Shown: positions 28,097 to 36,312 of the stretch, one piece after another
Numbering within the stretch: the first letter of the stretch is position 1
How the letters are laid out: every line of letters begins with the position of its first letter
Assembly (NCBI GenBank): GCA_017983635.1
Contig: JAGOBA010000002.1
Span: 62,001 to 126,000, forward strand
DNA from: Alphaproteobacteria bacterium
GTDB lineage: Bacteria; Pseudomonadota; Alphaproteobacteria; Micropepsales; Micropepsaceae
Length of the DNA: 64,000 nucleotides
Direction: 5' to 3'
Made by a program: the position numbers and the translations under genes
The notes under the pieces: generated by a model
What the model was told of the DNA's origin: nothing
The model's input: the letters and a program-made list of their open reading frames with translations, nothing else
Databases searched by the model: none

Positions 28097-29305
28097 GTGC
28101 TCACCGGCAAACGCATCCTGCTCATCATCGGCGGCGGTATCGCCGCCTACAAAAGCCTGGAACTGATCCGCCGCCTGCGCGAGCGCGGCGCGAAGGTGCG
28201 CGCGATCGTGACCAAAGCGGGCACCGAATTCGTGACCCCGCTCTCCGTCGCAAGCCTGACCGGCGAAAAAGTCTATCAAGACCTCTTCAGCCTGACCGAC
28301 GAAGCCGAGATGGGCCACATCCAACTCTCGCGCGACGCGGATTTGCTCGTCGTCGCGCCCGCGACGGCAGACTTGATGGCGAAGATGGCGACCGGCCGCG
28401 CCGACGATCTGGCCTCGACCGCCTTGCTCGCCACCGACAAGCCCGTGCTGCTCGCGCCCGCGATGAACGTGCGCATGTGGCTGCACGCGGCGACGCAGCG
28501 CAACATCGCGCAACTGAAGGCCGATGGCGTTTCGATCGTCGGCCCGAACGACGGCGACATGGCGTGCGGCGAGTTCGGCCCCGGCCGCATGGCGGAGCCA
28601 GCAGAAATTCTCTCCGCCGTCGAAGCGCACTTCAACCGCAACCGCACGCTCGACGGCGTCCACGCGCTCGTGACCGCAGGCCCCACGCACGAACCGATCG
28701 ATCCCGTCCGCTACATCGCCAACCGCTCCAGCGGCAAACAGGGTTACGCCATCGCCGGCGCGCTCGCCGAACTTGGCGCAACGACAACGCTTGTCTCCGG
28801 CCCCACGAATCTCGCGACGCCCGCGGGCGTGAAACTCGTCCACGTCGAGACCGCGCACGAAATGCTCGCTGCCTGCGAAGGCGCGCTACCCGCCGACGTT
28901 GCCGTCTGCGCCGCGGCCGTCGCCGACTGGCGCGTCGATCACGCCGCCAATCAAAAGCTGAAGAAGGACAACGGCGGCCTGCCGACGCTGAAGTTCGTCG
29001 AGAACCCCGACATCCTGCAAACGCTGTCGAAGAACTCCGCAAAGCGCCCGCGCCTCGTCGTCGGCTTCGCCGCGGAGACGGAGAAAGTGCTCGAACACGC
29101 CGAAGCCAAACGCAAGAAAAAGGGCTGCGACTGGATCGTCGCCAACGACGTCTCGCCCGCGACCGGCGTGATGGGCGGCGACGACAACACCGTGCACCTG
29201 ATCTCGGCCAGCGGCACCGAAACCTGGCCGAAGCTCGCCAAAGCCGAAGTCGCCACGCGCCTCGCCGCCAAGATCGCAACCCACCTGAAGGGAGCGCGCG
29301 CATGA
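28097..29305 (+). CDS. coaBC: Bifunctional CoaBC (phosphopantothenoylcysteine synthetase/decarboxylase)
   Basis: Two successive coenzyme A steps on one chain of 402 residues. The N-terminal CoaC flavoprotein domain begins [24 protein letters not shown], has the family APAMNVRMW motif and the active-site cysteine in [12 protein letters not shown]. The C-terminal CoaB domain starts at about 190 with [31 protein letters not shown]. The start is GTG at 28097, with GAGG seven nt upstream; a TTG at 28085 in the same frame has no such site. The stop overlaps the dut start (ATGA). In related genomes coaBC usually follows ubiB directly; here 3.7 kb of accessory DNA intervenes. Confidence 0.96.
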   Translation: MLTGKRILLIIGGGIAAYKSLELIRRLRERGAKVRAIVTKAGTEFVTPLSVASLTGEKVYQDLFSLTDEAEMGHIQLSRDADLLVVAPATADLMAKMATGRADDLASTALLATDKPVLLAPAMNVRMWLHAATQRNIAQLKADGVSIVGPNDGDMACGEFGPGRMAEPAEILSAVEAHFNRNRTLDGVHALVTAGPTHEPIDPVRYIANRSSGKQGYAIAGALAELGATTTLVSGPTNLATPAGVKLVHVETAHEMLAACEGALPADVAVCAAAVADWRVDHAANQKLKKDNGGLPTLKFVENPDILQTLSKNSAKRPRLVVGFAAETEKVLEHAEAKRKKKGCDWIVANDVSPATGVMGGDDNTVHLISASGTETWPKLAKAEVATRLAAKIATHLKGARA

Positions 29306-29757
29306 CCGCGCACGTTCAGGTCCTCACGCTCCCGAACGGCCGTGGCCTCGCACTGCCCACGCAGGCAACCGCCGGCGCCGCCGGTGCCGACCTCGTCTCC
29401 GCCGAAGACGTCACGATCGCGCCGGGCGCCGTTCACGCCGTCGCCACCGGCATCGCCATCGCGCTGCCGCAAGGGTTCGAGGGCCAGGTCCGCCCGCGCT
29501 CCGGCCTCGCGCTGAAGCACGCTGTCACCGTATTGAACGCGCCCGGCACGATCGATGCCGACTACCGCGGCGAGGTCAAAGTCATTCTCATCAACCACGG
29601 CGCCGAGCCGTTCCGCATCGCGCGCGGCGATCGCATCGCGCAGCTGGTTGTCGCCCCCGTCACCGCCGTTCGTTTCGAGCGCGTCGAGCGTTTGAGCGAA
29701 ACCGAGCGGGGTGAGGGCGGCTTCGGCTCGACCGGCGTCGCCGCAAAAGGGGGCTAA
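29302..29757 (+). CDS. dut: Deoxyuridine 5'-triphosphate nucleotidohydrolase (dUTPase)
   Basis: Trimeric dUTPase, 151 residues, which removes dUTP and supplies dUMP for thymidylate. The five family motifs are in order: [48 protein letters not shown] and the C-terminal GEGGFGSTG. The catalytic Asp is in the DADYRGE motif. It overlaps coaBC by 4 nt and the following Rrf2 gene begins immediately after its stop, so the three are an operon. Confidence 0.97.
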   Translation: MTAHVQVLTLPNGRGLALPTQATAGAAGADLVSAEDVTIAPGAVHAVATGIAIALPQGFEGQVRPRSGLALKHAVTVLNAPGTIDADYRGEVKVILINHGAEPFRIARGDRIAQLVVAPVTAVRFERVERLSETERGEGGFGSTGVAAKGG

Positions 29758-30210
29758 ATGTTACGTCTATCGCGCAAGGCCATTCTCGCATTGGAGGCTG
29801 TCGTCGACATCGCCTCGAACTCGAGACCCGAGCCCGTGCAATCGAAGGAAATCACCCGTCGCCAAGGCGTGCCGCATCGCTATCTTGAGCAAGTCATGCA
29901 AGCGCTCGTCCGCTCCGGCGTGCTGAAAGGCGTGCGTGGGCCCCGCGGCGGCTATCGCTTGGCCAAGGAGCGCCGCCGCATCAGCGCCGGCGAAATCGTG
30001 CGCATCGTCGCCGAGCTTGAGATCGCCGACGAACCGCCTCTCGCGCAATCTTCACCGATCGGCGATCTGATCGTGCGCCCGGTGGTCGCCGACGTGCACG
30101 ACGAACTCATGCGCCGCCTCGACGCCATCAGTGTCGAAGACCTCTGCCGCCGCGCCGAAGAAAAAGGCCTGGCCGAACCCATCGGCGAACGCGCCGACTT
30201 CGCCATATAG
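29758..30210 (+). CDS. Rrf2-family regulator lacking the IscR cluster cysteines
   Basis: A 150-residue winged-helix regulator: LSRKAILALEAVVDIA, SKEITRRQGVPHRYLEQVMQALVRSGVLKGVRGPRGGYRLAKERRRISAGEIVR. This is the Rrf2 DNA-binding module. IscR carries three cysteines for a 2Fe-2S cluster; here the only cysteine is in EDLCRRAEEKG near the C-terminus, so it is not IscR-like. With cysK next downstream it could be a CymR-type sulfur regulator, which in Bacillus works with CysK; this is inference from context. ATG follows the dut stop without a gap. Confidence 0.82.
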   Translation: MLRLSRKAILALEAVVDIASNSRPEPVQSKEITRRQGVPHRYLEQVMQALVRSGVLKGVRGPRGGYRLAKERRRISAGEIVRIVAELEIADEPPLAQSSPIGDLIVRPVVADVHDELMRRLDAISVEDLCRRAEEKGLAEPIGERADFAI

Positions 30211-30250
30211 AGCCTCACCATGCACGCCGAACCCGGCTTCACCGCTGATA

Positions 30251-30484
30251 GGTTTCACGCAAAGCCGCGTAGCCGCGAAGAAGAAGGAAAGTGGGTTGAA
30301 CCACGAAGAACACGAAATACACGAAGCACTGAGCGCGATCACAAGCACCCGCGCGCGATAGCGCGCAGTATCGGCGCTTCGCGCCAGATGGTGCTTAGCC
30401 TGCAGACCCGAGCGCTTCGTATATTTCGTGTTCTTCGTGGTTCAATTTCTTTCTTCTTCGCGTCTTCGCGGCTTCGCGTGAAGC
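30251..30484. repeat. Palindromic intergenic element, family 1, copy B
   Basis: Second copy of the element at 20811-21034. Left arm 30251-30326 (TTTCACGCAAAGCCGCG, GCGAAGAAGAAG, TTGAACCACGAAGAACACG) pairs with right arm 30415-30484. The same two central hairpins recur with different bases but intact pairing: GCGCGC-N4-GCGCGC (30351-30366) and GGCGC-N3-GCGCC (30373-30385), enclosed by AAGCACC...GGTGCTT. It fills the gap of about 320 nt between the Rrf2 gene and cysK. Confidence 0.85.
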
Positions 30485-30529
30485 GAACCGCGCTTTCGCA
30501 CGCACAAACACAACAAGGATGACCCCGCC

Positions 30530-31483
30530 ATGACAACCGCCCCCGGCCGCGGCCGTGTTTACAACTCGATCACCGAGACGATGGGCAACACGCCGCTCGT
30601 CCGCCTGAACCGCATGGCGAAGGAAGCGGGCGCGCTCGCCGACATCCTCTTGAAGCTTGAATTCTTCAACCCGCTCGCCAGCGTGAAAGACCGCATCGGC
30701 GTCTCGATGATCGAGGACCTTGAGCAACGCGGCATGATCAAACCGGGCACCACGCTGATCGAGCCCACCTCCGGCAACACCGGCATCGCGCTCGCCTTCG
30801 TGGCGGCGGCGAAGGGCTACCCGCTCGTCCTCGTCATGCCGGAATCGATGTCGGTCGAGCGCCGCAAGATGCTGCTCCTGCTCGGCGCGAAGCTGGAACT
30901 GACGCCGGCCGCCCAAGGCATGCGCGGCGCCGTCGCCCGCGCGAACGAGCTGCAAGCGGCCACGCCGAACTCGATCATCCCGCAACAATTCGAAAACCCC
31001 GCGAACCCCGCGATCCACCGCAAGACGACCGCGGAAGAAATCTGGAACGACACGCAAGGCAAAGTCGACGTCGTCATCTCCGGCGTCGGCACCGGCGGCA
31101 CGATCACTGGCGTCGGCCAGGTGTTGAAGAAGCGCAAGCCCGGCCTGCGCATGGTCGCCGTCGAACCGGAAGACAGCGCCGTCCTCTCCGGCCGCCAACC
31201 CGGCCCGCACAAAATTCAAGGCATCGGCGCGGGCTTCATCCCCGGCATCCTGGACAAGAGCGTGATCGACGAAATCATCACCATCGGCAACGAAACCGCC
31301 TTCGCCAACGCCCGCCAACTCGCGAAGATGGAAGGCATCCCCGTCGGCATCTCCTCCGGCGCCGCCGTAGCCGCAGCCCTAGAAGTCGCCACCCGCAAGG
31401 ACATGGCCGGCAAAACCGTCGTCGCCATCATCCCCTCCTTCGCCGAACGCTACCTATCGACCGCGTTGTTCGACGGGCTCTAA
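30530..31483 (+). CDS. cysK: Cysteine synthase A (O-acetylserine sulfhydrylase)
   Basis: PLP enzyme making cysteine from O-acetylserine and sulfide, 317 residues. The PLP lysine is K53 in NPLASVKDR, the substrate loop is TSGNTG at 80-85, and the phosphate-binding loop [12 protein letters not shown] is at about 186. The C-terminal [10 protein letters not shown] motif is typical of CysK. ATG at 30530 follows CAAGGATGACCCCGCC. A palindromic repeat separates it from the upstream Rrf2 gene, so a separate promoter or one inside the repeat is likely. Confidence 0.96.
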   Translation: MTTAPGRGRVYNSITETMGNTPLVRLNRMAKEAGALADILLKLEFFNPLASVKDRIGVSMIEDLEQRGMIKPGTTLIEPTSGNTGIALAFVAAAKGYPLVLVMPESMSVERRKMLLLLGAKLELTPAAQGMRGAVARANELQAATPNSIIPQQFENPANPAIHRKTTAEEIWNDTQGKVDVVISGVGTGGTITGVGQVLKKRKPGLRMVAVEPEDSAVLSGRQPGPHKIQGIGAGFIPGILDKSVIDEIITIGNETAFANARQLAKMEGIPVGISSGAAVAAALEVATRKDMAGKTVVAIIPSFAERYLSTALFDGL

Positions 31484-31487
31484 CCCC

Positions 31488-31565
31488 AAGCGCTTTGCCC
31501 TTCTCCCGCGCGAAGCGGGAGAAGGTGTCGCGCCGCACATCAGTGCGGCGTGACGGATGAGGGGA
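31488..31565. repeat. Two-hairpin intergenic element, family 2, copy A
   Basis: CCAAGCGCTT, then hairpin CTTCTCCCGC-N5-GCGGGAGAAG (31500-31524), then hairpin CGCCGCAC-ATCA-GTGCGGCG (31531-31550), then TGACGGATGAGGGGAC. The same layout with changed but still paired bases is at 41307-41370. The first hairpin could also act as a cysK terminator, although no T run follows. Confidence 0.8.
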
Positions 31566-31615
31566 CACCGCCCATGTCGAAACAAGCGCTGAACTCCAAG
31601 CGCTCTCGCGCACGA

Positions 31616-32155
31616 TCACGACGCAGCAAAGGGCTCCAAAGCCTGCGCCGCAATCGTGCGCCAAGCGGAGATTGGATCGACCGTGGGCGCCAGCGGCATG
31701 TTCGCGATAATCAGCCTGTCGACCAAGGCGGCGGTCTCCGGCGCATAGGCCGTGCGGGTCACCTGCCAGAGTGCGCGCAGACCCGGCAACGAGAACACCC
31801 GCTGCATCGGCACGACCGTATTGTCCAATGTCGCTTGGTCGAGCAGCCCGGCCTTCTGCTGCCATGCCACATCGTCGAGGTTCAAGATCATCGCACGCAA
31901 CAGCCCGCTGATCTGCATAAAGTGGTCGTTGGTTGCCGCCGGATCCCGACGAATAATGTAGCCCAACGCCGAAACCAGTTCAGCGTCCGCACTGCGCAAA
32001 GCCATGTCCATTCCGCGCTGCGTTCGCGCCTGGTGCATGGCGGCACGCTGCGTGCGCTCGGCCTGACGCAACTGAACGCCGACAAAGATCAACGATGCAA
32101 CGATCGCGATCGCCGCGATGATTTGGCTAATGAAGTAGAGGCCTTCGAGCGACAT
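31616..32155 (-). CDS. Single-pass membrane protein of unknown function
   Basis: A 179-residue protein with one N-terminal membrane helix (about 5-28, LYFISQIIAAIAIVASLIFVGVQL) and a helical cytoplasmic or periplasmic part with R-Q-A-E-R-T-Q and later W-x-x-T motifs. Proteins of this form (SLE-x-LYYxSQ...VGLQLRQ start) are widespread in alphaproteobacteria and have no assigned function that I know. The start at 32155 follows an AAGGAG-like site (revcomp of the bases at 32163-32172). It is divergent from the SDR gene with 59 nt between. Confidence 0.7.
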   Translation of the reverse strand: MSLEGLYFISQIIAAIAIVASLIFVGVQLRQAERTQRAAMHQARTQRGMDMALRSADAELVSALGYIIRRDPAATNDHFMQISGLLRAMILNLDDVAWQQKAGLLDQATLDNTVVPMQRVFSLPGLRALWQVTRTAYAPETAALVDRLIIANMPLAPTVDPISAWRTIAAQALEPFAAS

Positions 32156-32214
32156 GGGGCCCTCCGCAAGGAGCGTGCTACACTCAACCACGCCCCCGAA
32201 ACGCGAGTAAAGCC

Positions 32215-33000
32215 ATGATCGATTATGCCGGAAAAACCACCCTCATAACCGGCGGCGCCTCAGGTATCGGCAAGGCCCTGGCCCAAGCGCTTAAGGCGCG
32301 CGGCGCAGCGGTAATCATCGCCGACATAAACGAAGCGAACCTCAAGACCGCCGCCGCCGAGATCGGCCCGGGCACACACACGATTGCCTGCGATCTCGCT
32401 GACCCGGCGGCCCCTGCCCGCCTGCTCGATCAAGCTCACGCCGCCACCGGCCGGCTCGATCTCATCTGCTCGAACGCGGGCATCGGTCACCGCCGCCGCC
32501 TTGCCAAGGAGAATTTCGACGAATCCGAACTCAAACGCCTCTTCGAGGTCAACCTGTTCGCGGGCCTCCGCCTCGCCCAGCTCTATCTCGAAAAGCTAAG
32601 CGCCACGAACGCCCGCGGCAGGATCCTCTTCACCGCTTCGGAAAATTCGCTCAGCGTTCCCGCCGCCATCAAAGGCTCGGGCCTTGCGCTCTACGCCGCA
32701 ACCAAGCACGCCCTTCTGATCGCGGCCGAGTGGCTACGCGACGAATGCGCCAACGCACCGCTCGACGTTCACGTCCTGATGCCCGGCGCTGTTTACACCC
32801 CGTTGATCGCAGCCAGGCTCCCCGACCCGTCAATGGCCCCGCCCGCGCTCGACCTCATTATGCCGGAGCAATGCGCAGAGCGCGCGCTGAACGGCATGGA
32901 CCTCAGCCTCTTCTACATCCCCACCCAACCCCACCTGCTCGCCGACATGCAGCCGCGGTTGGAGGCGATGAAGGCGTCGCTGAAGGCGTTGCAATTGTGA
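32215..33000 (+). CDS. Short-chain dehydrogenase/reductase (SDR)
   Basis: A 261-residue classical SDR oxidoreductase. The dinucleotide-binding glycine motif GGASGIG is at 13-19, D-I-N after the second strand favours NAD(H) over NADP(H), SNAG is at about 86, and the catalytic Ser (TASENS), Y160 and K164 (YAATK) are in place. The substrate cannot be inferred. It is followed by an AT-rich stretch of about 110 nt and the DUF4143 ATPase. Confidence 0.88.
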   Translation: MIDYAGKTTLITGGASGIGKALAQALKARGAAVIIADINEANLKTAAAEIGPGTHTIACDLADPAAPARLLDQAHAATGRLDLICSNAGIGHRRRLAKENFDESELKRLFEVNLFAGLRLAQLYLEKLSATNARGRILFTASENSLSVPAAIKGSGLALYAATKHALLIAAEWLRDECANAPLDVHVLMPGAVYTPLIAARLPDPSMAPPALDLIMPEQCAERALNGMDLSLFYIPTQPHLLADMQPRLEAMKASLKALQL

Positions 33001-33108
33001 CGGCACTGAGATCGCACACGCCTCGGAGTGCAGATATAAGATACTGATTTAATTGACTTTTTATGTGTTCATGCAATTTCATAGTCTATATGAGAATATG
33101 CATAACCC

Positions 33109-34290
33109 ATGATTCCACGTCTTCTTGAACACGAACTGAACCAACGGCTGAAACAGTTCCCCGCCGTCGCCCTGATTGGCCCACGCCAGTCGGGCAAGAC
33201 CACACTCGCGATGGCGGTCGCACAAGAGCGCAAGGGAAAGGCCGTCTACCTCGACCTTGAAACGCCTGCTGATCGCCGCAAGCTCGCCGACCCTCAGTCT
33301 TATCTCGAGGCCCACCGCGGCGAACTGATCGTGCTCGATGAGATCCGTCGCGCGCCGGAGCTCTTCACGATTCTCCGCGGCGAGATCGACGCCCGCCGGC
33401 GATCCGGCGAGAAGGCCGGGCAGTTCCTGATTCTGGGTTCCGCCGCCTTCGACCTCTTGCGGCAATCGTCGGAGAGCCTCGCCGGTCGCATCGACTTCCT
33501 CGAACTGACGCCATTCCTGCCGCAGGAAATTGCCGCCGCGAACAGCACCAAGCAGCTCGATACGCTTTGGTCGCGCGGCGGCTTCCCGCAAAGCTTTTTG
33601 GCCGCCAGCGACGCGGAGAGCAACCGCTGGCGGCAAGCGTTCACACGCTCCTATCTCGAGCGCGACATCCCGCAATTTGGCATTCGCGTCCCCGCCGAAA
33701 CGCTGGAGCGCTTCTGGACGATGTTGGCGCACACGCACGGCGCGCTCATGAACGCGCAACGCTTAGCCCAAAGCCTTGGCGTCAGCTGGGGCTCGGTCGC
33801 TCACTACTTGGATCTGATGGGCGACCTCTTGTTGCTGCGGCGCCTAAGGCCCTGGTCCGCCAACACGGGCAAACGACTGGTGAAATCGCCGAAAATCTAC
33901 TTGCGCGACTCCGGATTGCTGCACGCACTTTTGAACTTGCCGACGATCGACGATGTTCTTGGACATCCCATTTCGGGCGAGAGTTGGGAGGGGTTCGTCA
34001 TCGAAGCACTCATCGCGGCGGCGCCGCCGGGAACGAAGCCTTACTTCTATCGATCGGCCGCTGGGCAAGAAGTCGACCTTGTTCTCGAATTTTCGGCCAC
34101 GCGGCGTTGGGCGATCGAAATCAAGAAGTCGTCGGCGCCCACGATCGAGCGCGGATTTCATGTTGCCGCCAACGATCTCAAAGCGAAGCGCAAACTGCTG
34201 ATCTATCCCGGCCACCAACCTTACAAAAACGGTGACGTGGAAATCCTCCCGCTCCTCAAGGCCGTTGAAGCCGTGGCATCGGGCGGTTGA
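33109..34290 (+). CDS. AAA_14/DUF4143 ATPase
   Basis: A 393-residue protein of the AAA_14-DUF4143 type. Walker A GPRQSGKTT is at 24-32, a Walker B-like IVLDEIRRAPELF follows at about 74, and ILGSAAFDLL is the sensor-1 region. The C-terminal DUF4143 part has the marks SGLLHALL, GESWEGFVIEALI and the nuclease-like E-V-D-L-V...W-A-I-E-I-K-K. These proteins are frequent in accessory DNA; their role is not settled. The ATG at 33109 has no clear ribosome site and lies behind an AT-rich leader (33040-33105), so foreign origin is likely. Confidence 0.83.
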   Translation: MIPRLLEHELNQRLKQFPAVALIGPRQSGKTTLAMAVAQERKGKAVYLDLETPADRRKLADPQSYLEAHRGELIVLDEIRRAPELFTILRGEIDARRRSGEKAGQFLILGSAAFDLLRQSSESLAGRIDFLELTPFLPQEIAAANSTKQLDTLWSRGGFPQSFLAASDAESNRWRQAFTRSYLERDIPQFGIRVPAETLERFWTMLAHTHGALMNAQRLAQSLGVSWGSVAHYLDLMGDLLLLRRLRPWSANTGKRLVKSPKIYLRDSGLLHALLNLPTIDDVLGHPISGESWEGFVIEALIAAAPPGTKPYFYRSAAGQEVDLVLEFSATRRWAIEIKKSSAPTIERGFHVAANDLKAKRKLLIYPGHQPYKNGDVEILPLLKAVEAVASGG

Positions 34291-34325
34291 CAGCCTAAGA
34301 ATTGCCTTGCTCGCCGGAGCCGGTT

Positions 34326-34340
34326 GTTCTATATATGTTC
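34326..34340 (+). promoter_or_regulatory. Second candidate LexA (SOS) box
   Basis: GTTC-TATATAT-GTTC, an exact GTTC-N7-GTTC match with a -10-like TATATAT centre, in a gene-free gap of about 260 nt. An ATG follows at 34342, but its frame runs antisense into the SH3 gene and is not a credible protein. The site has no obvious target gene here, so it may be the remnant of a lost SOS-controlled locus or drive an RNA. Confidence 0.45.
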
Positions 34341-34401
34341 CATGCTCCGGACCCCGCTCCAGCACACCCCCAGGTACCAGTCCCGCGACACTGCAACACC
34401 C

Positions 34402-34475
34402 GTAACAAGTTACGGCAGCTGTAACGCCCTTGTTACGCGATTTTCCGCGGAAATCTGCCACTGTTTCGGCGTTAC
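34402..34475. promoter_or_regulatory. Cluster of GTAAC/GTTAC dyads
   Basis: GTAAC-AA-GTTAC at 34402-34413, GTAAC-N6-GTTAC at 34421-34436 and a single GTTAC at 34471-34475. Five half-sites within 75 nt, in non-coding DNA beside the candidate LexA box, suggest a protein-binding array. Function unknown. Confidence 0.4.
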
Positions 34476-34551
34476 GGGTCAAATTTGCACGATTCCGACG
34501 CCGAGCGCCGAAAACGCCAAACAAATCAATAGTTTAGAGCCTGTGACTGGC

Positions 34552-35142
34552 TCAGCGGCCACTATCCTTCACATGCACGCCCCAGAGCCGCTCGCGAGGC
34601 AGATACCCATCGTATCCGCGCGTGGAAACCTCGCACCACGCACCCTCGCACGCGACGAGTTCGGCCAACAGCCCCGGCTCCGCATAGGCGATCGCATCCG
34701 CATCGGCCTTGGGCGCCTTCAACAGCGCCGTCTGCCCATCGCCGGTAACGACCACATTCCGCCGCCCATCGAGCAGCGCGGCGCGCACCCAACCGGTCGA
34801 GCCGCCTTCGTCGCGAATGCGCCGCCAGCCGTCATACTCGGCGATGATCTCGACCGGCAGCCCGGGTTTCACATACGTCCACAGCAATTCCTGATCCGTC
34901 GACGGCCCGCGCCGGACGTTCACGCGTTCGGCCTTCAACGTCACCCAGCGCGGCACGGGCAGTCCCGTGGCGACCATCGGCGGTGGGGTCGACGGGCCGA
35001 CCGGCATCTGCAGCGCCGCCTCGACGATCGGTTTGGGCTTAGGGACCGGCACGGACGCAGCGTCAACGCGCTCCCCCGTCATCAGACACACCGCCAAGAG
35101 CCAACAACCGAGAAGAAATACCGTGCGCAATGCGTGCCTCAT
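34552..35142 (-). CDS. Exported protein with bacterial SH3 domains
   Basis: A 196-residue protein with an N-terminal signal or anchor helix (about 7-27, VFLLGCWLLAVCLM), a Pro/Val-rich linker and two SH3-like modules: one from about 68 (AERVNVRRGPSTDQELLWTYVKPGLPVEII, WRRIRDEGGSTGWV) and a second ending YDGYLPRERLWGVH. Such SH3b proteins are periplasmic and are thought to bind peptidoglycan. In many alphaproteobacteria this gene is divergent from a D-glycerate dehydrogenase, as here. Confidence 0.85.
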   Translation of the reverse strand: MRHALRTVFLLGCWLLAVCLMTGERVDAASVPVPKPKPIVEAALQMPVGPSTPPPMVATGLPVPRWVTLKAERVNVRRGPSTDQELLWTYVKPGLPVEIIAEYDGWRRIRDEGGSTGWVRAALLDGRRNVVVTGDGQTALLKAPKADADAIAYAEPGLLAELVACEGAWCEVSTRGYDGYLPRERLWGVHVKDSGR

Positions 35143-35325
35143 GCCCGGGGCGCCTTGCTGCGCGGCCGGGTTCGTTCGGACGATAGGAATTGATGAGCAA
35201 TATCAGCGCTATCGAGCTTAACACTGCGTTATCGCCTGAAGAATTTTTGAGAGCACGATTGCACCCTAGGAAGCCGCCCCCGCCCCTGCTAGAGAGTGAT
35301 TTGTTCCCGATTTCGATCAAGAAAA

Positions 35326-36312
35326 ATGCCCGCGAAAAAGCCCCTCGTCATCGTCACCCGCAAGCTGCCCGACGCCATCGAAACCCGCATGCGCGAGCTT
35401 TTCGACACGCGCCTGAACGTGGACGACACGCCCATGACGCGTGAGCAGCTGACCGAGGCGGTGCAGGCGGCCGATGTGCTGGTGCCCACCGTCACCGACC
35501 GGCTGGATTCGCGTATCCTCGCGCGGGCGAGTGAGAAACTTCGTCTGATCGCGAACTTCGGCGCCGGCGTCGACAACATCGATCTGGAAACCGCGCGCGC
35601 CCGCGGCATCACGGTGACGAACACGCCGGGCGTCTTGACCGACGACACGGCCGACATTGCGATGGCGCTGATCTTGGCCGTCCCGCGCCGCATCGTCGAA
35701 GGCTCCGCCGTTCTTTCGAAGGGCGACTTCAAAGGCTGGTCGCCGACCTGGATGTTGGGCCAACGCATCACCGGCAAGCGCCTCGGCATCATCGGCATGG
35801 GCCGCATCGGCCAAGCGGTAGCGCGCCGCGCGAAAGCGTTCGGCCTGCAGATCCACTACAACAATCGCAAACCGGTGCCGAAGCCCGTCGAAGAAGAACT
35901 GGAAGCGACGTACTGGGACAGCCTCGATCAAATGCTGGCCCGCATGGACATCGTCTCGGTAAACTGTCCCCACACGCCCGCGACCTATCACTTGCTCTCG
36001 GCCCGCCGCCTAAAGCTGATGAAGCCCAGCGCCTTCATCGTCAACACCGCGCGCGGCGAAGTGATCGACGAAAACGCGCTGGCCCGCATGTTGGAAGCGA
36101 ACGAATTGGGCGGCGCCGGTCTCGACGTGTTCGAGCACGAACCCGCGGTGAACCCGAAATTGCTGAAACTGAAGAACGTCGTGCTGCTCCCGCATATGGG
36201 CTCGGCCACCATCGAAGGCCGCGTCGATATGGGCGAAAAGGTCATCATCAACATCAAGACCTTCGCCGACGGACACAAGCCGCCGGACCGGGTCCTCGCG
36301 GCGATGCTGTGA
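35326..36312 (+). CDS. D-2-hydroxyacid dehydrogenase (glyoxylate/hydroxypyruvate reductase type)
   Basis: NAD(P)-dependent dehydrogenase of 328 residues. The cofactor loop is GIIGMGRIGQAVARRAKAFG, and the catalytic triad falls on R243 (NTARGEV), E272 (FEHEP) and H290 (LLPHMGSAT). The overall sequence fits D-glycerate dehydrogenase/glyoxylate reductase rather than phosphoglycerate dehydrogenase, since there is no ACT domain. The ATG at 35326 is preferred to an earlier in-frame start at 35296. The stop overlaps the following gene by 4 nt (GTGA), so the two are coupled. Confidence 0.9.
   Translation: MPAKKPLVIVTRKLPDAIETRMRELFDTRLNVDDTPMTREQLTEAVQAADVLVPTVTDRLDSRILARASEKLRLIANFGAGVDNIDLETARARGITVTNTPGVLTDDTADIAMALILAVPRRIVEGSAVLSKGDFKGWSPTWMLGQRITGKRLGIIGMGRIGQAVARRAKAFGLQIHYNNRKPVPKPVEEELEATYWDSLDQMLARMDIVSVNCPHTPATYHLLSARRLKLMKPSAFIVNTARGEVIDENALARMLEANELGGAGLDVFEHEPAVNPKLLKLKNVVLLPHMGSATIEGRVDMGEKVIINIKTFADGHKPPDRVLAAML

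Noticed and set aside
34324..35193. Plus-strand frame with ATG right behind the orphan LexA-like box
   Set aside because: After about 65 codons it is antisense to the well-supported SH3 gene; no domain recognised.
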